In this document: piece after piece, positions 1-10,284 of the stretch
Layout: the number at the start of each line of letters is the position of its first letter
How positions within the stretch are numbered: the first letter of the stretch is position 1
Source of the DNA: Hyaloperonospora brassicae
Lineage: Eukaryota > Oomycota > Peronosporomycetes > Peronosporales > Peronosporaceae
Assembly (NCBI GenBank): GCA_947650285.1
Contig: CANTFL010000080.1
Location: 124,001-188,000, forward strand
Direction: 5' to 3'
Length of the DNA stretch: 64,000 bases
Translations under genes and position numbers: made by a program
Notes under the pieces: generated by a model
Seen by the model: only the letters and a program-made list of their open reading frames with translations
The model's database searches: none
What the model was told of the DNA's origin: nothing

Positions 1-44
1 CCATCTTCACCTACATCCCATTGTCTCTATCGATCCAGTACTCC

Positions 45-287
45 ACTTGAGTTTTACCCCTTGAATGGTCCAGTTCTTGTACCTTGGTGATCCAAAACTT
101 CGATCGAAGATCGCGATCGGTCAATCGTCGATCCTTGACTATACTCCTTGACCGTTAGGTGGGTCACTCTGAATAATTTCCACAGTCATTTCCTGTCACT
201 CAGTCGTGTGACACCATCATCCGTGCTAACGGGCCCATCTCCGTACGCGCTCCACCAATCAAATTGATTTTCGCACTTAAGGCGGAT
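45..287. repeat. Dispersed repeat, inverted partner at 56.5 kb
   Basis: This stretch matches the reverse complement of 56,521-56,757. Shared blocks include the run around GATCGGTCAATCG near 115-130, AACGGGCCCATCT near 230 and TCAAATTG...TCGCACTTAA near 258-280. There are many substitutions and small gaps, so both copies are old. No coding frame is recognised. The 56.5-kb copy lies beside Gypsy-like LTR and leader fragments, which suggests that both copies come from one retroelement family; that is inference. Confidence 0.6.
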
Positions 288-2419
288 CGCGCGATCCACA
301 CTTCCGTCATTCTTCCTTCGCGCTTTTCCACACAACCAACAATTTCACACTTCCCGTTCGCGAAATTGTTTACAAACACCCTTCTTTTCGCAATTTGGTG
401 GATTATGGTGAGTTACGATAATCGTGTCGGTGCCAATTTCCGCGTTACTTTTACCCGAAATCTTTCGTTACACGTATCAGCGTGTCGTTGAATGACCCCC
501 CTTAGAGATTACACTTATCAAACTGGCAGCGCGTCCTCCTGCCGCTTTTTTCTCCGACGACTCTTCGCCCCTCAACAACTTGTACCTTTTTGGCAAGCCA
601 GGCCTATCTTGTAGCGGTCCAGCCAAGCTTATCGATCCGTCGCGAAGGTGCTCTCATCCTCGAATTTCTAATTTTAGTCGCGGCGAAAGCGTATATATCG
701 ACGCAACGCAGTGTTGCGGACATCGCAGTCTTCCATTTTTAGATTGCTAAACAAAATGTCTTCATTGTAGTGCATCTGACGTAAATTATTTCCATTTTTT
801 TCATCCTCGACCAGCTCAATACCACAAACATAATCGCACTTCCCACTGTCCGTCATCTCCTATTTTTGTAATCGCTTGTTCTTGAGTTACCTCATCAAGA
901 TGAACGAGCTTCCAGTGACTTCTGTGTCGTCTCGCATATTAGAAGCAATAGCAGTGCTCAACGATGCGCATGATTTGCATACACAGATAGGGCTCGGACA
1001 CATGGTACTTTATTGATCAATATTGACACATTTCTCGTTCTTCTCTTAAGATGCTTTTCTGCGCCCTCCCTACCCCGAAAAGTTACAAGCAGTCTGTCTT
1101 TCGACATCAACTTACGATCGCAAAACTGAAAGCCAAAGCAACCAAAGCCATCAAGTTGCACAATGAGTCTCCCGGTGCACTCATGCGCTTAATCTGTGCG
1201 AATCGACTTGAATGTGCTTAGCTGTCGATACGGTCACTTACTTCTTTATCATAGGAGACTCGAAGATGAACGCTGTACTGCCGAAAAGTAGGACTTCGGT
1301 GTTTATTGCAGGCAATACGATTTAATTCGCGTGCCGATCTCGATATCAAGCCGTTTTTGGAACGCGCAGTGAGGCCGGTGACATAGCGAATCGAAATTGA
1401 ACATTATCGTACTTTAATCTTGCTAAGGGTCCAGCATTGGTCACTAAATAAGATGTAAAACCCTGCTGGCATGGATTGCGAGTTGTAAGGGCGAAGTCAT
1501 GTGTACACGTGCGTAAGTTGACATCAGGGCTTGACGGCAGCTGCTTTCCACGTGTGTATGTAACGAAGTATTTACGCACACGTCTTGTTAGTTGCGATGG
1601 AAGGATTGCATTGCGTAGGTAGATATGCATACGAGGTGCAGCTAGCTGCGACTGCCCAAAATTCTACGTCCGATACGCACACACACGTGGTTGGCGAATA
1701 AGCGAAGAAGGACGAAAGTGTACAATGAGCTTTTGCTCGACGATTTGGAGCTGCAGCAAAGATCTTGCACCTATGGCACCACGAGACCAGAAGTGTTACT
1801 GTATTACTAAGAGTAGCAGCATCACCGCCTTCGAATTCTTGCCGTCTCTTTTATTTTATGTTTTTTCTGCAGATGTAAGAGGTAGATTCGCATAAACATC
1901 GTTTCTTATCGACAAGCATGCCTTCCTCAGGAAAAAAATGATGTGTTGTGGCCGAAGTCAGCACGTGTATTTCTGGAAACGCAATGAATGGAGTCGTAGG
2001 AGATATCATTCGTGTAGATATTGAGAGACAAAACGTGTCGGTATAATGTCTGGGGATACATTACAGCGAAAGACAAGACGTGACGATATAACAAATGGGG
2101 ATTGAGGATGTCTGATAAATCTTGAACCCGTACCCGAGCAAGTCTGGTGGTTGCACGACGACATTGAACATAATGGGGTAGCATTTCTACAATCCATTGA
2201 TGTACATATCATCTTTCTGCTTCTACCTACCAAAATTGAAAAGTGAGTCATGTGCCACTCGCTCGTTCAGCGGCGGACGGAGCATCCAATGCTTTGCCCT
2301 CTCATCAATAACATTCACGATTCGATTCCACTTTGATTCCACTTCGTTGTTGTTGGTGTTTTTGGCTTTGTTATTTTCTTCATCGATTCGTAGTTGTTGC
2401 TGTTCTTGTCGTTGTTGCT

Positions 2420-2420
<1 letters not shown>
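288..2420. other. Intergenic stretch, no gene recognised
   Basis: Only short open frames (under 100 codons) occur here, none with a recognisable domain or a convincing start. I see no tRNA or rRNA and no transposon coding remnant that I can name. Confidence 0.5.
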
Positions 2421-2485
<65 letters not shown>

Positions 2486-2486
2486 G
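2421..2486. repeat. (TTG)22 microsatellite
   Basis: Twenty-two uninterrupted TTG units, preceded by a short impure TTG/TTC lead-in. The same bases read as poly-Cys, poly-Val, poly-Leu, poly-Gln or poly-Thr in different frames, but none of these sits in a credible gene. It is probably a length-polymorphic locus. Confidence 0.97.
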
Positions 2487-4702
2487 CACATACTGATATA
2501 ATTTTCTCTCTTTCTTCTCTTTTACTCTTCTGTTGAATATATAAACAGCGCCAACAAATATGCTGTAGCACACGATAACCACGACAGCATTGTAGTTATC
2601 ACACCTTAAGCGCACGAATTGTCCCCTGCTCGCCACTTTGGGTAAGTGATTGTATTCATATGTAGCTTCGCTTCGTAGACAGCAGTGCGTGAGGGCGAGT
2701 TCCAGAGCTTGCTCCCTATCTCAGTACCATGCACCTGACTTGTGAAGGCAATCAGTCACGGCCACGACCTCGTCAGGCATAGTCGAGCGAAGTACATCGA
2801 TATGTGATACACTGTGCTTGCATTGAAGTGAAGTTCGATGAGGTCATGGCTGAGTACTGCACTGCTTCGATGATGTTGGCTGCTGTGATGCATATTGGAC
2901 TACCTGGTTTGGTCACGAAATACTAACTTGCGGCTTTCGTTGCTGCCAACATTGAAGGGAGATGGTATTTTTGGTTACAGGTATTCGCAACACGTGCAAT
3001 GCACACCATGGGCTACAGCTCCTTGTGCTGTTTTCAGAAGGTTTTGGGGCCTAAGATATATGAAAGAGTAGGAAGCAAGTATACACATTCATAGATTGCA
3101 GTGGAAGTTATAGGTTTAGTGAGATCCAGCGGATCGTACGGTCTTCGAACCCCTTTCTCAACTACCTTCTCATTTGGCATTGCTGACCTACTCACGTATT
3201 TGCTTACACCATTCTGCAAAGTGGTTTCAGCAGTTTAAGGCTAGCACAGCCGACTTCCGCATGTCGTCCTTATGTCTGTGAAGCTTATGTTCGCTCCTCT
3301 GCGCGTAGTCAAGTAACAAGTTCAAACGGCGTCGCCACAGCAAACCCATTCCGATATTCTCCAACCTCGTCTGCCGGCACCAGGCTCTTGACTTTCGTAG
3401 CTGACTGTGTCGCGCCGATATACCAACGCATGCGCTTGGCAGCGACGGCTATACGTCAGCGATTTTGCAGTAGCGAAGAAAGTGCTTGATGTCAAGGTAA
3501 AATCTACATTGAGACGGCCTGGTCGTCCGGGCGTAATCGTCTCGGTTGTCGTTCGTTATCGCCGTTTTATCAACTTGCACTTCTCGAGAAATTACGGCGA
3601 GCACTCCATGCTAACGAAGATGCTCTGCGGAAATCAGGGTAGAGCGGCATCGCACCCTTGTGGGCAAAGAAGTTGACATGTTTACTAGACGTTGATGTTG
3701 AAGCGCTGAACACGAAGCACATTCCAACGGTGATGCTTCGGAACGTCCCAAAATTCCACTGAATACAGCATCAAGGCGCCCATTAAGCCGAAGCTTTCCA
3801 GCGTCCTTGGTCATGTATAAGACGGTCGTACGCACTCGTAGTAGGAAGATCTGCGTTTGCTGGAGGCGCTGGCGACATGGGAGCAAATTTCACGCCACCA
3901 CTATATGTCTCCGCACTCCTACCCGTTGCATTGCCTTCTTCGTAACCTCCAAGTGGCTACCTCGCAGTCGGTCCTTTTGACTTCCTCGTGCTCATGTACA
4001 GGGCCATTGCTTGCCGGCGCGCCGTTTTATGCCGTTTCTGTACAGCGAAGTGAGTAGTCCCTCTTGCTTTGTTGTCGTATGGAAGGAAGACTTCCGAGGT
4101 GACCAAACCGATCAGAGTCGCTTGTGTGGTTAAACAGAAAGCCAAATCATCTCTTCGAGCTCTTTGAGCTTGATTTTGACGACTCGAGCTCATCAAAATC
4201 ACTGGACTGCGCCGTGCACGCAAAGGAAGACGCCATTGCTTTCCCCCAGGAACGATGTCTATACAAAAGCTCTGCAGCAGAGACCGCAACTGTCGTTTCC
4301 TAGCTATTGTTGCAATGCACAGCACAAAGCTGTAAGTTCAGATTTCCTGCATCGTTGCTCGTGCAGAAGCAGGCGTTGACTGGCATCGAATGTAACTTCG
4401 TGAGCACTACGCGGTCAATGCCAATCGCAACTGCTTCGCAAGTACTTCTGCCATTTCGAAACAAAAACAAACAAAACACAGCTGGCGAGCAACACTGCTG
4501 CTTACCAGTTGAAAACAGTAGTCGGGACCGAGCAACTGTTGTCGCTGTGCCTACAGAAAACGAAAAAGACCAGATGAACAATCAATTTGTCAACAGCCGT
4601 ATTTGATTCAACAGCTTCGGTTCAAAATGAGGAAGCAAAAGCACTGCGTAGGCTTTCAGAGCGACTGGCAGTACAGCCAGACAGTCATTCTACCACAGAT
4701 GC
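2487..4702. other. Intergenic stretch, no gene recognised
   Basis: Several open frames of 60-120 codons occur on both strands between 3.4 and 4.6 kb, but they overlap one another, lack recognisable motifs and show no consistent coding strand. The stretch ends at the 3' end of the GH17 gene. Confidence 0.5.
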
Positions 4703-6037
4703 TTAGATGGCGGCAGGGTCAATGGCGCCCCATTGCTGGTTCGCGTTGTTGGTCGAGCAGCCGTACAGCTGCACCTTGTTGCCCTGCGCAGGGTCCGTGT
4801 CGAGGCAAAAGCCCTGGTGCTTCATGTGCCTCAGCGTCCCAGTCGCGCTGTCAAACATCCACTTCTGGTTGGCCTCCTGATCCATGCAGCGGAACACGTG
4901 CACGATGCCACCGTCCCACCCCTGGTAAGCATCCAGGCACCGATCACTGCTCTTCGAGCGCACCTGCTGCGTGGCAGCGTCGAAGAACCACACTTGCTGC
5001 TCTTGCACCAGCCAATCATTCGACTTACCCGACATGTACAGGTTGCCGCCCTTCTCCGACAGCAGCAGTCTCGTACCGGCATTGCGAATAGCACGGGGGG
5101 TTCTCACTCCAACGGTCAGCTGCTGGAAGTTGCTCTTCATCGTGTCATCCTCGTTGAACACCCCAAAGTCGGCCTCCACCTCGTGGTCACCGTTCGTCAC
5201 GCGCCACTTGGAGTCGAACGCAACGTACCAGTAGTACTCGAAGTTGTGCGCGGTGGCCATCAGGTGATAGTCGGCAAAGAACTTGACCTGGTTTTCGGGG
5301 GACGCGATGCCGGCCGACAAGTGGAAGCCACCCGAGCTCCAGCCCACCTCGGAGACGACAAGTCTCTTGTTCTTGCTGGCTGACAAGACGCGCAAGTTCC
5401 TCAGTCGGTCCAGAGATATAGCTGCTCCTTCGTTCGCGTTCGCCTGCTCCCAGAAGGCAAACTGGTTCACCGACACGTAATCCACAGCGTCCACGAGCTT
5501 TGGGTTGAGGTTGTAGATGTCGATGGTGTCCGCAATCGTGACGGGTGTGTTCTTCCCGCGACTTCGAATGTAAGCACGAATCTCGTTCATGTAGCTGATA
5601 GCTGTGTCAGCATTGATCTCCTTGCGGTAGATGGTCTCACTGCCGACGTGCAGCCCAATGACGTTGTTGTCATACAGGCCCGTGTCAATGAGCGCAGTTA
5701 GCTTCGCCTTCTCTTGCAAAAGGTAGTTATGGCTCGCTGTCGTCCAGATCCCAAGGTGCACTTGCAAACCAGCTCTCTTGGCAGCCGGCAGCACTAGTTC
5801 GGCCTGGTTGCAGTCCGTGAGCGAGTAGATACGGACCTTGTCCGTGACAGCCTTCAGAGCGTACATGTCCCGCTGAATTTCAGCCGCGTTTTTGCACTTG
5901 GAGCTTTCGGGGGCCCAGTCCGGGCCCTTGCGCGGAGTGTAGTTCATCCCGGGCATCTTGACGTTGAGACCGTCAGCTTTGTGGCCCGAGAGCACGAGCA
6001 GGACCGAGGCCACGGTGATCGGTAGGTAGAGCTTCAT
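4703..6037 (-). CDS. Secreted GH17 beta-1,3-glucanase with C-terminal ricin B-type lectin domain
   Basis: The protein is 444 aa with no intron. The start is the ATG at 6037, because it opens directly into a typical signal peptide (about residues 1-22, hydrophobic, starting MKLYLPITVASVLLVLSG). Residues about 25-315 look like a glycoside hydrolase family 17 barrel. A VGSE motif near residue 131 supplies the likely acid/base Glu134, and VVSEVGWSS near 227 supplies the likely nucleophile Glu230. In this family the enzyme cleaves beta-1,3-glucan by a retaining mechanism. Residues about 322-436 resemble a ricin B/QxW beta-trefoil lectin, with NQKW and NQQW repeats and paired cysteines, which would bind sugar. 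The product should be extracellular and act on beta-glucan in the oomycete or host wall. A good initiator-like sequence lies about 60 bp upstream. The gene diverges from the methyltransferase at 6977. Endo- versus exo-action cannot be told from sequence. Confidence 0.93.
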   Translation of the reverse strand: MKLYLPITVASVLLVLSGHKADGLNVKMPGMNYTPRKGPDWAPESSKCKNAAEIQRDMYALKAVTDKVRIYSLTDCNQAELVLPAAKRAGLQVHLGIWTTASHNYLLQEKAKLTALIDTGLYDNNVIGLHVGSETIYRKEINADTAISYMNEIRAYIRSRGKNTPVTIADTIDIYNLNPKLVDAVDYVSVNQFAFWEQANANEGAAISLDRLRNLRVLSASKNKRLVVSEVGWSSGGFHLSAGIASPENQVKFFADYHLMATAHNFEYYWYVAFDSKWRVTNGDHEVEADFGVFNEDDTMKSNFQQLTVGVRTPRAIRNAGTRLLLSEKGGNLYMSGKSNDWLVQEQQVWFFDAATQQVRSKSSDRCLDAYQGWDGGIVHVFRCMDQEANQKWMFDSATGTLRHMKHQGFCLDTDPAQGNKVQLYGCSTNNANQQWGAIDPAAI

Positions 6038-6093
6038 CGAGAATGTGCTCGAGCGTCGGCAGAGAGAATCGTGGAGCAAGTGGAGCTCAGCTG

Positions 6094-6108
6094 GAGAATT
6101 GCAAAGTG
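6094..6108 (-). promoter_or_regulatory. Initiator-like core promoter of the GH17 gene
   Basis: On the minus strand, CACTTTGCAATTCTC matches the core of the oomycete initiator consensus (GCTCATTYYNCAWTTT) at most positions. It lies about 57-71 bp upstream of the GH17 ATG, which would give a short 5' UTR typical of oomycete genes. The call is inferred from the motif and its spacing. Confidence 0.5.
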
Positions 6109-6161
6109 GGAAAGCTGTGAACAGGACCCCATCGATTGACGATGCGCAGCCACTGGATTCT

Positions 6162-6208
6162 CGAACGAACGATTACACGAACGAACGATTACACGAGCGA
6201 ACGATTGA
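6162..6208. repeat. Three tandem copies of a 16-bp unit in the divergent promoter region
   Basis: The unit CGAACGAACGATTACA occurs at 6162-6177 and 6178-6193 and, diverged, at 6194-6208. It lies about 130-170 bp upstream of the GH17 start, in the intergenic region shared with the methyltransferase gene. It could be a simple duplication or a cluster of regulator sites. Confidence 0.8.
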
Positions 6209-6667
6209 ACGATGGGCATCACACGCATGTGTGTGAGCAACTGGCCATCTGATCCCATGAGCTAATCTGGCTCTAGGTTTCGTCTCGATACAAGTGCGGC
6301 ATTCGAGGTCCCGTCTAAACGATTGCAGTTTGCGACACTGGACGTAATGGCACAACCTGATGATGCAGTGAAGTTGGATGCATGCAAATCTACATGGCGC
6401 GACAAGCCCACCCCAAGGTTCTTCCATCTCCGGACCTATGCGTCACGAGGGAACTCACCCGGCTACACGACAACAGTATTCGTTAGCGATAGACGATGCG
6501 GTCGACGGTTCAGTCACCCTAAGTGTGCTGCAAAGTGGCGAGTTGCACTTGGAACGCCTACACGCACGCCCTCGCCCCGAGCTCATGAAGGCGAAGTTGT
6601 AATGAGTGTGGGCCTCAAAACGATATGACAAGCACTGTGTAGATCGAAGCACTATGGCTCTCGATTT

Positions 6668-6874
6668 CTATCTACCCGTCATGCCTTCGAAGTTGCTGTC
6701 GTCGGCTCCCCTGTAGACGCTCTTCTGCGTAGACTCGACCCAAAACATGGACTTGGACAGGCTCATCATCACCGCAACGACAACAGCTGTCGTCCCAACG
6801 CCAGTGTCGTTGTCGTATCGTGTTGACCGTCGCGTTGGCGTTGGCGAGTGGACGTTGCGAGATTTGTGTGCCAC
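6668..6874 (-). CDS. Possible small membrane protein, 3' part only
   Basis: An open frame of 68 codons on the minus strand contains one plausible membrane segment (around TTAVVVAVMMSLSKSMFWV) followed by a polar tail ending in MTGR. It has no upstream ATG in frame. If real, it is the last exon of a small gene whose first exon lies between 6875 and the methyltransferase start, or it begins at an internal ATG. I do not recognise it. The hydrophobic pattern alone is weak evidence and chance is a fair alternative. Confidence 0.2.
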   Translation of the reverse strand: MAHKSRNVHSPTPTRRSTRYDNDTGVGTTAVVVAVMMSLSKSMFWVESTQKSVYRGADDSNFEGMTGR

Positions 6875-6976
6875 TTGGGTGGTGCGTCCCGAAAAGCATG
6901 TACCATTTCAGTGTAGGGCCAGCCGTTCGACCTCACTAAGTATCCGATAAGTATCCGTCGATAGATACTATCGCTC

Positions 6977-8265
6977 ATGTCGTCGTCCCTGGACGACACC
7001 GCGGAGGAGTCGCTGACGCTCAGCAGTCGAGTGCGTGCGCCTGGAGATCGCTCCGACGCGTCAAGCACGCATGAGGAAAGCGACAACAACACGGACGAAG
7101 ACAACCCCTTTTCACAGTACTACGGGATGCTGCTCCACCAGCAGAATATGCTGCAGGACCACGTGCGCACGGGCACTTACGAGCGAGCGATGCTCTCGAA
7201 CCCGTCCGATTTCCGCGACAAAGTGGTACTCGACGTCGGTACGGGATCCGGTATCTTGGCGTTCTTTGCCATCAAGGCCGGTGCCCGTAAAGTATACGCC
7301 GTGGAGCTGAGCAACATGGCCGACTGCGCGCGTGAACTTGTGGCTGCCAACGGTCTGAGCGATCGCATTATAGTCCTCAAAGGCAAGATGGAGGAAGTCG
7401 AGTTGCCGGAAAAAGTAGACGTGGTTGTGTCCGAACCCATGGGCTTCTTCCTCGTGCACGAACGTATGCTGGAGACGTTCGTAGCTGCTGGAAAAACGTG
7501 GCGGCGACATGCACCAGGTTTCAAAATGTTCCCGTCCATTGGCACCATGTTCATGTCGCCGTTCTCGGACGAGAGCATCTACCGAGAGCAGATGTCCAAA
7601 GTGGCGTTCTGGCAACAGCAGGACTTTTACGGCGTGGACCTGTCGACTCTTCGTGCTCGAGCAATGGACAACCATTTCTCGCAACCGGTGGTCGGGTACT
7701 TTCCACCTGACATCCTACTGAGCTCGAAGACCGCCAAACATGTGCTGGATTTTGCAAAAGTGACTCAAGAGGAGCTTCACACGTTCGACTTCCCGTTTCA
7801 CTTCGTTATCGAGCGCACAGCCATCGTGCACGGTCTCGGCTGCTGGTTCACTGTCGATTTTGCGGGATCGGATGCACGCGTTGTACTCAGCACCGCGCCA
7901 CATGACGCAGGTACACATTGGTACCAGTGCCGGCTGCTACTACCAACACCTATTGCTGTAAACACTTCGCAAAGCATCTCGGGCAATCTCCACTTCGTGG
8001 CGAACAAAAAGTTTAGTTACGACATGGACCTCGAAGGTGCGGGTTCGATTGACCCGTGTTCTCTGCTACCGCTTGTCTTGCAATGGGCCTGACTGACGCG
8101 TTCTCTTCGTCTTTGTGTGCAGTTCATCTCGACGGGACGTCGATTGTGTCGAAAAACCACATTCACTTGCACGAACAGATGTACCATTACCTGTACTCGC
8201 CCGGGGCTGCCTCCGCTGGAGCAAATGCTGCTAGCGGCGCGCGACAGCACAGCGCCTCATACTGA
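6977..8265 (+). CDS. Type I protein arginine methyltransferase, CARM1/PRMT4-like (one intron)
   Basis: There are two exons, 6977-8036 and 8123-8265, separated by an 86-bp intron (gtgcgg...tgtgtgcag). The join gives 400 aa; without splicing the frame runs into unrelated residues and stops. The enzyme transfers methyl groups from S-adenosylmethionine to arginines of histones and other nuclear proteins, making asymmetric dimethylarginine. Visible motifs are YYGMLLHQQNMLQDHVRTGTY (substrate/SAM helix), DVGTGSG (motif I), the acidic end of beta2 in YAVE, the double-E loop SEPMGFFLVHERMLE and the THW loop in GTHWYQ. The YYGML...QDHVRTGTY block and SEPMG resemble CARM1/PRMT4 more than PRMT1. It is much shorter than animal CARM1 (about 600 aa) and has only a short acidic Ser/Asp-rich head of about 45 residues, with no N-terminal PH-like domain and no C-terminal activation domain. 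It diverges from the GH17 gene and converges on the S41 gene. Confidence 0.93.
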
Positions 8266-8462
8266 GCTAGCGTGTAATGTTGTCGATCCGAGTCACGAGA
8301 CGAAAGTCGCAGGGGTGCAGCAGGAGACGATCACAACGGAGTGCGTGGCACGATCGACTGACTGGAAGTGCGCGTGAGGGCATCAATATGAGCAGCATAT
8401 CGCTACGGCGTATGGAAAACTGAGTCGATACACGAGACAACCTCACCCCGACGAGCGTTGCC

Positions 8463-10059
8463 TCAAACATTTATAATGTAATCGATTGCCTTCCTCACAC
8501 AAGGGTCAAAAGCAGCACGCGACGTAGCTAGTGGAGCCACATCGTGATTCTTCGGCGAATCGTCGTTGGTCGAGTGCGGCAGTGTTATCTCCATGTCAGG
8601 CACACTCGTCGTGGGTGGAATACCCACGCCTTCGTACAGCACGTCATCAGCACCGAATACACGCTGATGCGGAATCTCAACAGTCCAGTAGTTTGGCAAA
8701 CGCAACTGGCGCGTAGGCGACAGGCTACCGGCAGTAGCGGCACCGACGCGGCAAGTGCGCGGTCGTTGCATCAGAGACAGACACAAGAGCTCTGCCGTAC
8801 TACACAACATCATGGACAACCGTTCACATGGTCAGATCGATCTGTCACGAAGCAAGTGTCCTCATCATTGCCACTTACCCGCGAGTGTATTGGCTCTGCA
8901 GCACGGCAAGTGGACCACGGTAGCGGAGGCAACGCGTCGTGTACGGAATGTAGTACTTCTTTCTCTTCGAGAACTTAAGCGTGGCACCTGGCAGTTTCTC
9001 GTCCGTAGAAAAGGCCAGTGCTGCTTTGGTCTCGCTAGCAAAGAATGACGCCACAGTCAGCGCCGCGACGTGCGAACCTCCACCTTGATTGAAACGCAAA
9101 TCCAACATCAGTCCGTCTACGTCGCCAAGGCCCAGCAAGATCGCTTCTAGCGACCAGCGCATGGACTCCAAGTCATAAATCTCAGGTACAGTTATGGAAG
9201 AGCCTGCCATAGCTCCGCCTCGGCCCATTCCCCCTAACTTCTCGACTCCACCAGGTGGCACCTGCGTCGAACCTGCACCACCATGATTGCCTGTCGACAC
9301 TTCTTTTGCCCACGACGGCATCAGCACGTCGACTCTCGGCAGTGAAAACTCGACAAAGCCTTGCATGGCAGTCAGGCAAATGTACCCAATCCTCCACCCT
9401 GGGCACGTCTCGGCGTTCAAAATACCACACACAAAGCGGTCGTTTGCCAGTGTGCGTCCACCTTGTGTCAAGTGTCGGCTCTTCATAGCCGACAATGTCT
9501 GCTGCTGGTATCGCAGCGCTGCTGCAGTGGGCAGCGGTCGTCCTCGTGCTGTCACGGTCCTCGATCCTAAAGACCCTGATGCAGGCGCAGCGACACGCGA
9601 GACAGCAAGCGACGGGTCATCACATAGGGACACGCTTTCCTGCAGGGCAATCCACAGGTCTTCGTCGCTCGTGGACGGCTGCATGGTGTCACCAAAGAGC
9701 TGCTGCACGAGCTGCCAATCGACGCGTCTGGGCTGCAGAAACGCATAGAAATCCTGCATGGCGAGCCAGAAATTGCGAAACGTCATCACGGGATTGCTCG
9801 TGTACGCCACACGCGCAAGAACAGCGCGCAGCAGCTCGAGGAACAGCCGCAAGAGAATGCCGTGCAGCGTCAAGAGCACCACGAGCGCACCACCCACCAC
9901 TGGCACGTGGCGACGGAGGAAGCTCACGGGCAAGATGGCTACATGCTCGTACAACTCCAGTGGCCGCAAGATGAGCACCTGCAAGAGCGCGTCGGGCGAC
10001 CACAGCCAGTCCAAGCGCAGGGTCAGGAGCGTCCATGGCTTGAGCATCTTGACCAGCAT
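8463..10059 (-). CDS. Membrane-anchored S41-family peptidase homologue (one intron; predicted nucleophile Ser replaced by Gly)
   Basis: Exon 1 is 10059-8879 and exon 2 is 8799-8463, with a 79-bp intron (gtaagt...tgtgtag) between them; the join gives 505 aa. The start is the first ATG in frame, at 10059; the frame extends upstream only through non-ATG codons. Residues about 52-78 form a likely membrane anchor. The segment around VDW (about residue 113) resembles the N-terminal helical region of S41 proteases of the IRBP/tricorn-like type. DGLMLDLRFNQGGG (residues 315-328) is the conserved S41 core strand and turn. Exon 2 continues with AELLCLSLMQRP...VGAATAG and LRLPNYWTVE...GVGIPP, the usual C-terminal part. 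By ungapped comparison with the family pattern (VL...TASAAE), the catalytic Ser position falls on residue 394, whose codon is split by the intron and reads GG|T (Gly). Either the protein is a pseudo-protease or the splice junction differs. Function and substrate are unknown. Confidence 0.8.
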
Positions 10060-10284
10060 CGTCCTGAGCAATTCCAGGCGAAAACTTGTCAAAAGTGGTG
10101 TGGTCACACAATGAGCCCAGCGACTGAAATACAGCAGTGCCACAGCGCGACTTTTGCGTTGTGTCAACTGTAAAACACGTGCGCAAATACGGTCTCGTCA
10201 CGTCCGCTGTGCTTTCCGAGAAAGTCGATGGAATGACTTGTGTTAGTTACGACGGACCCGATCGACTTTATGACGGAACACTGC

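Noticed and set aside
2197..2636. Poly-Cys, poly-Val and poly-Gln open frames
   Set aside because: All are produced by the (TTG)22 microsatellite in different frames.
4733..5383. 216-codon plus-strand open frame opposite the GH17 gene
   Set aside because: It is the shadow of the GH17 coding region: no motifs, and the minus-strand frame has clear domains and a signal peptide.
7112..7684. 190-codon minus-strand frame within the methyltransferase gene
   Set aside because: Antisense shadow of the conserved PRMT core.
9689..10201. 170-codon minus-strand frame overlapping the S41 gene
   Set aside because: Alternative frame of the same strand with low-complexity Ala/Arg content; the S41 frame carries the conserved motifs.
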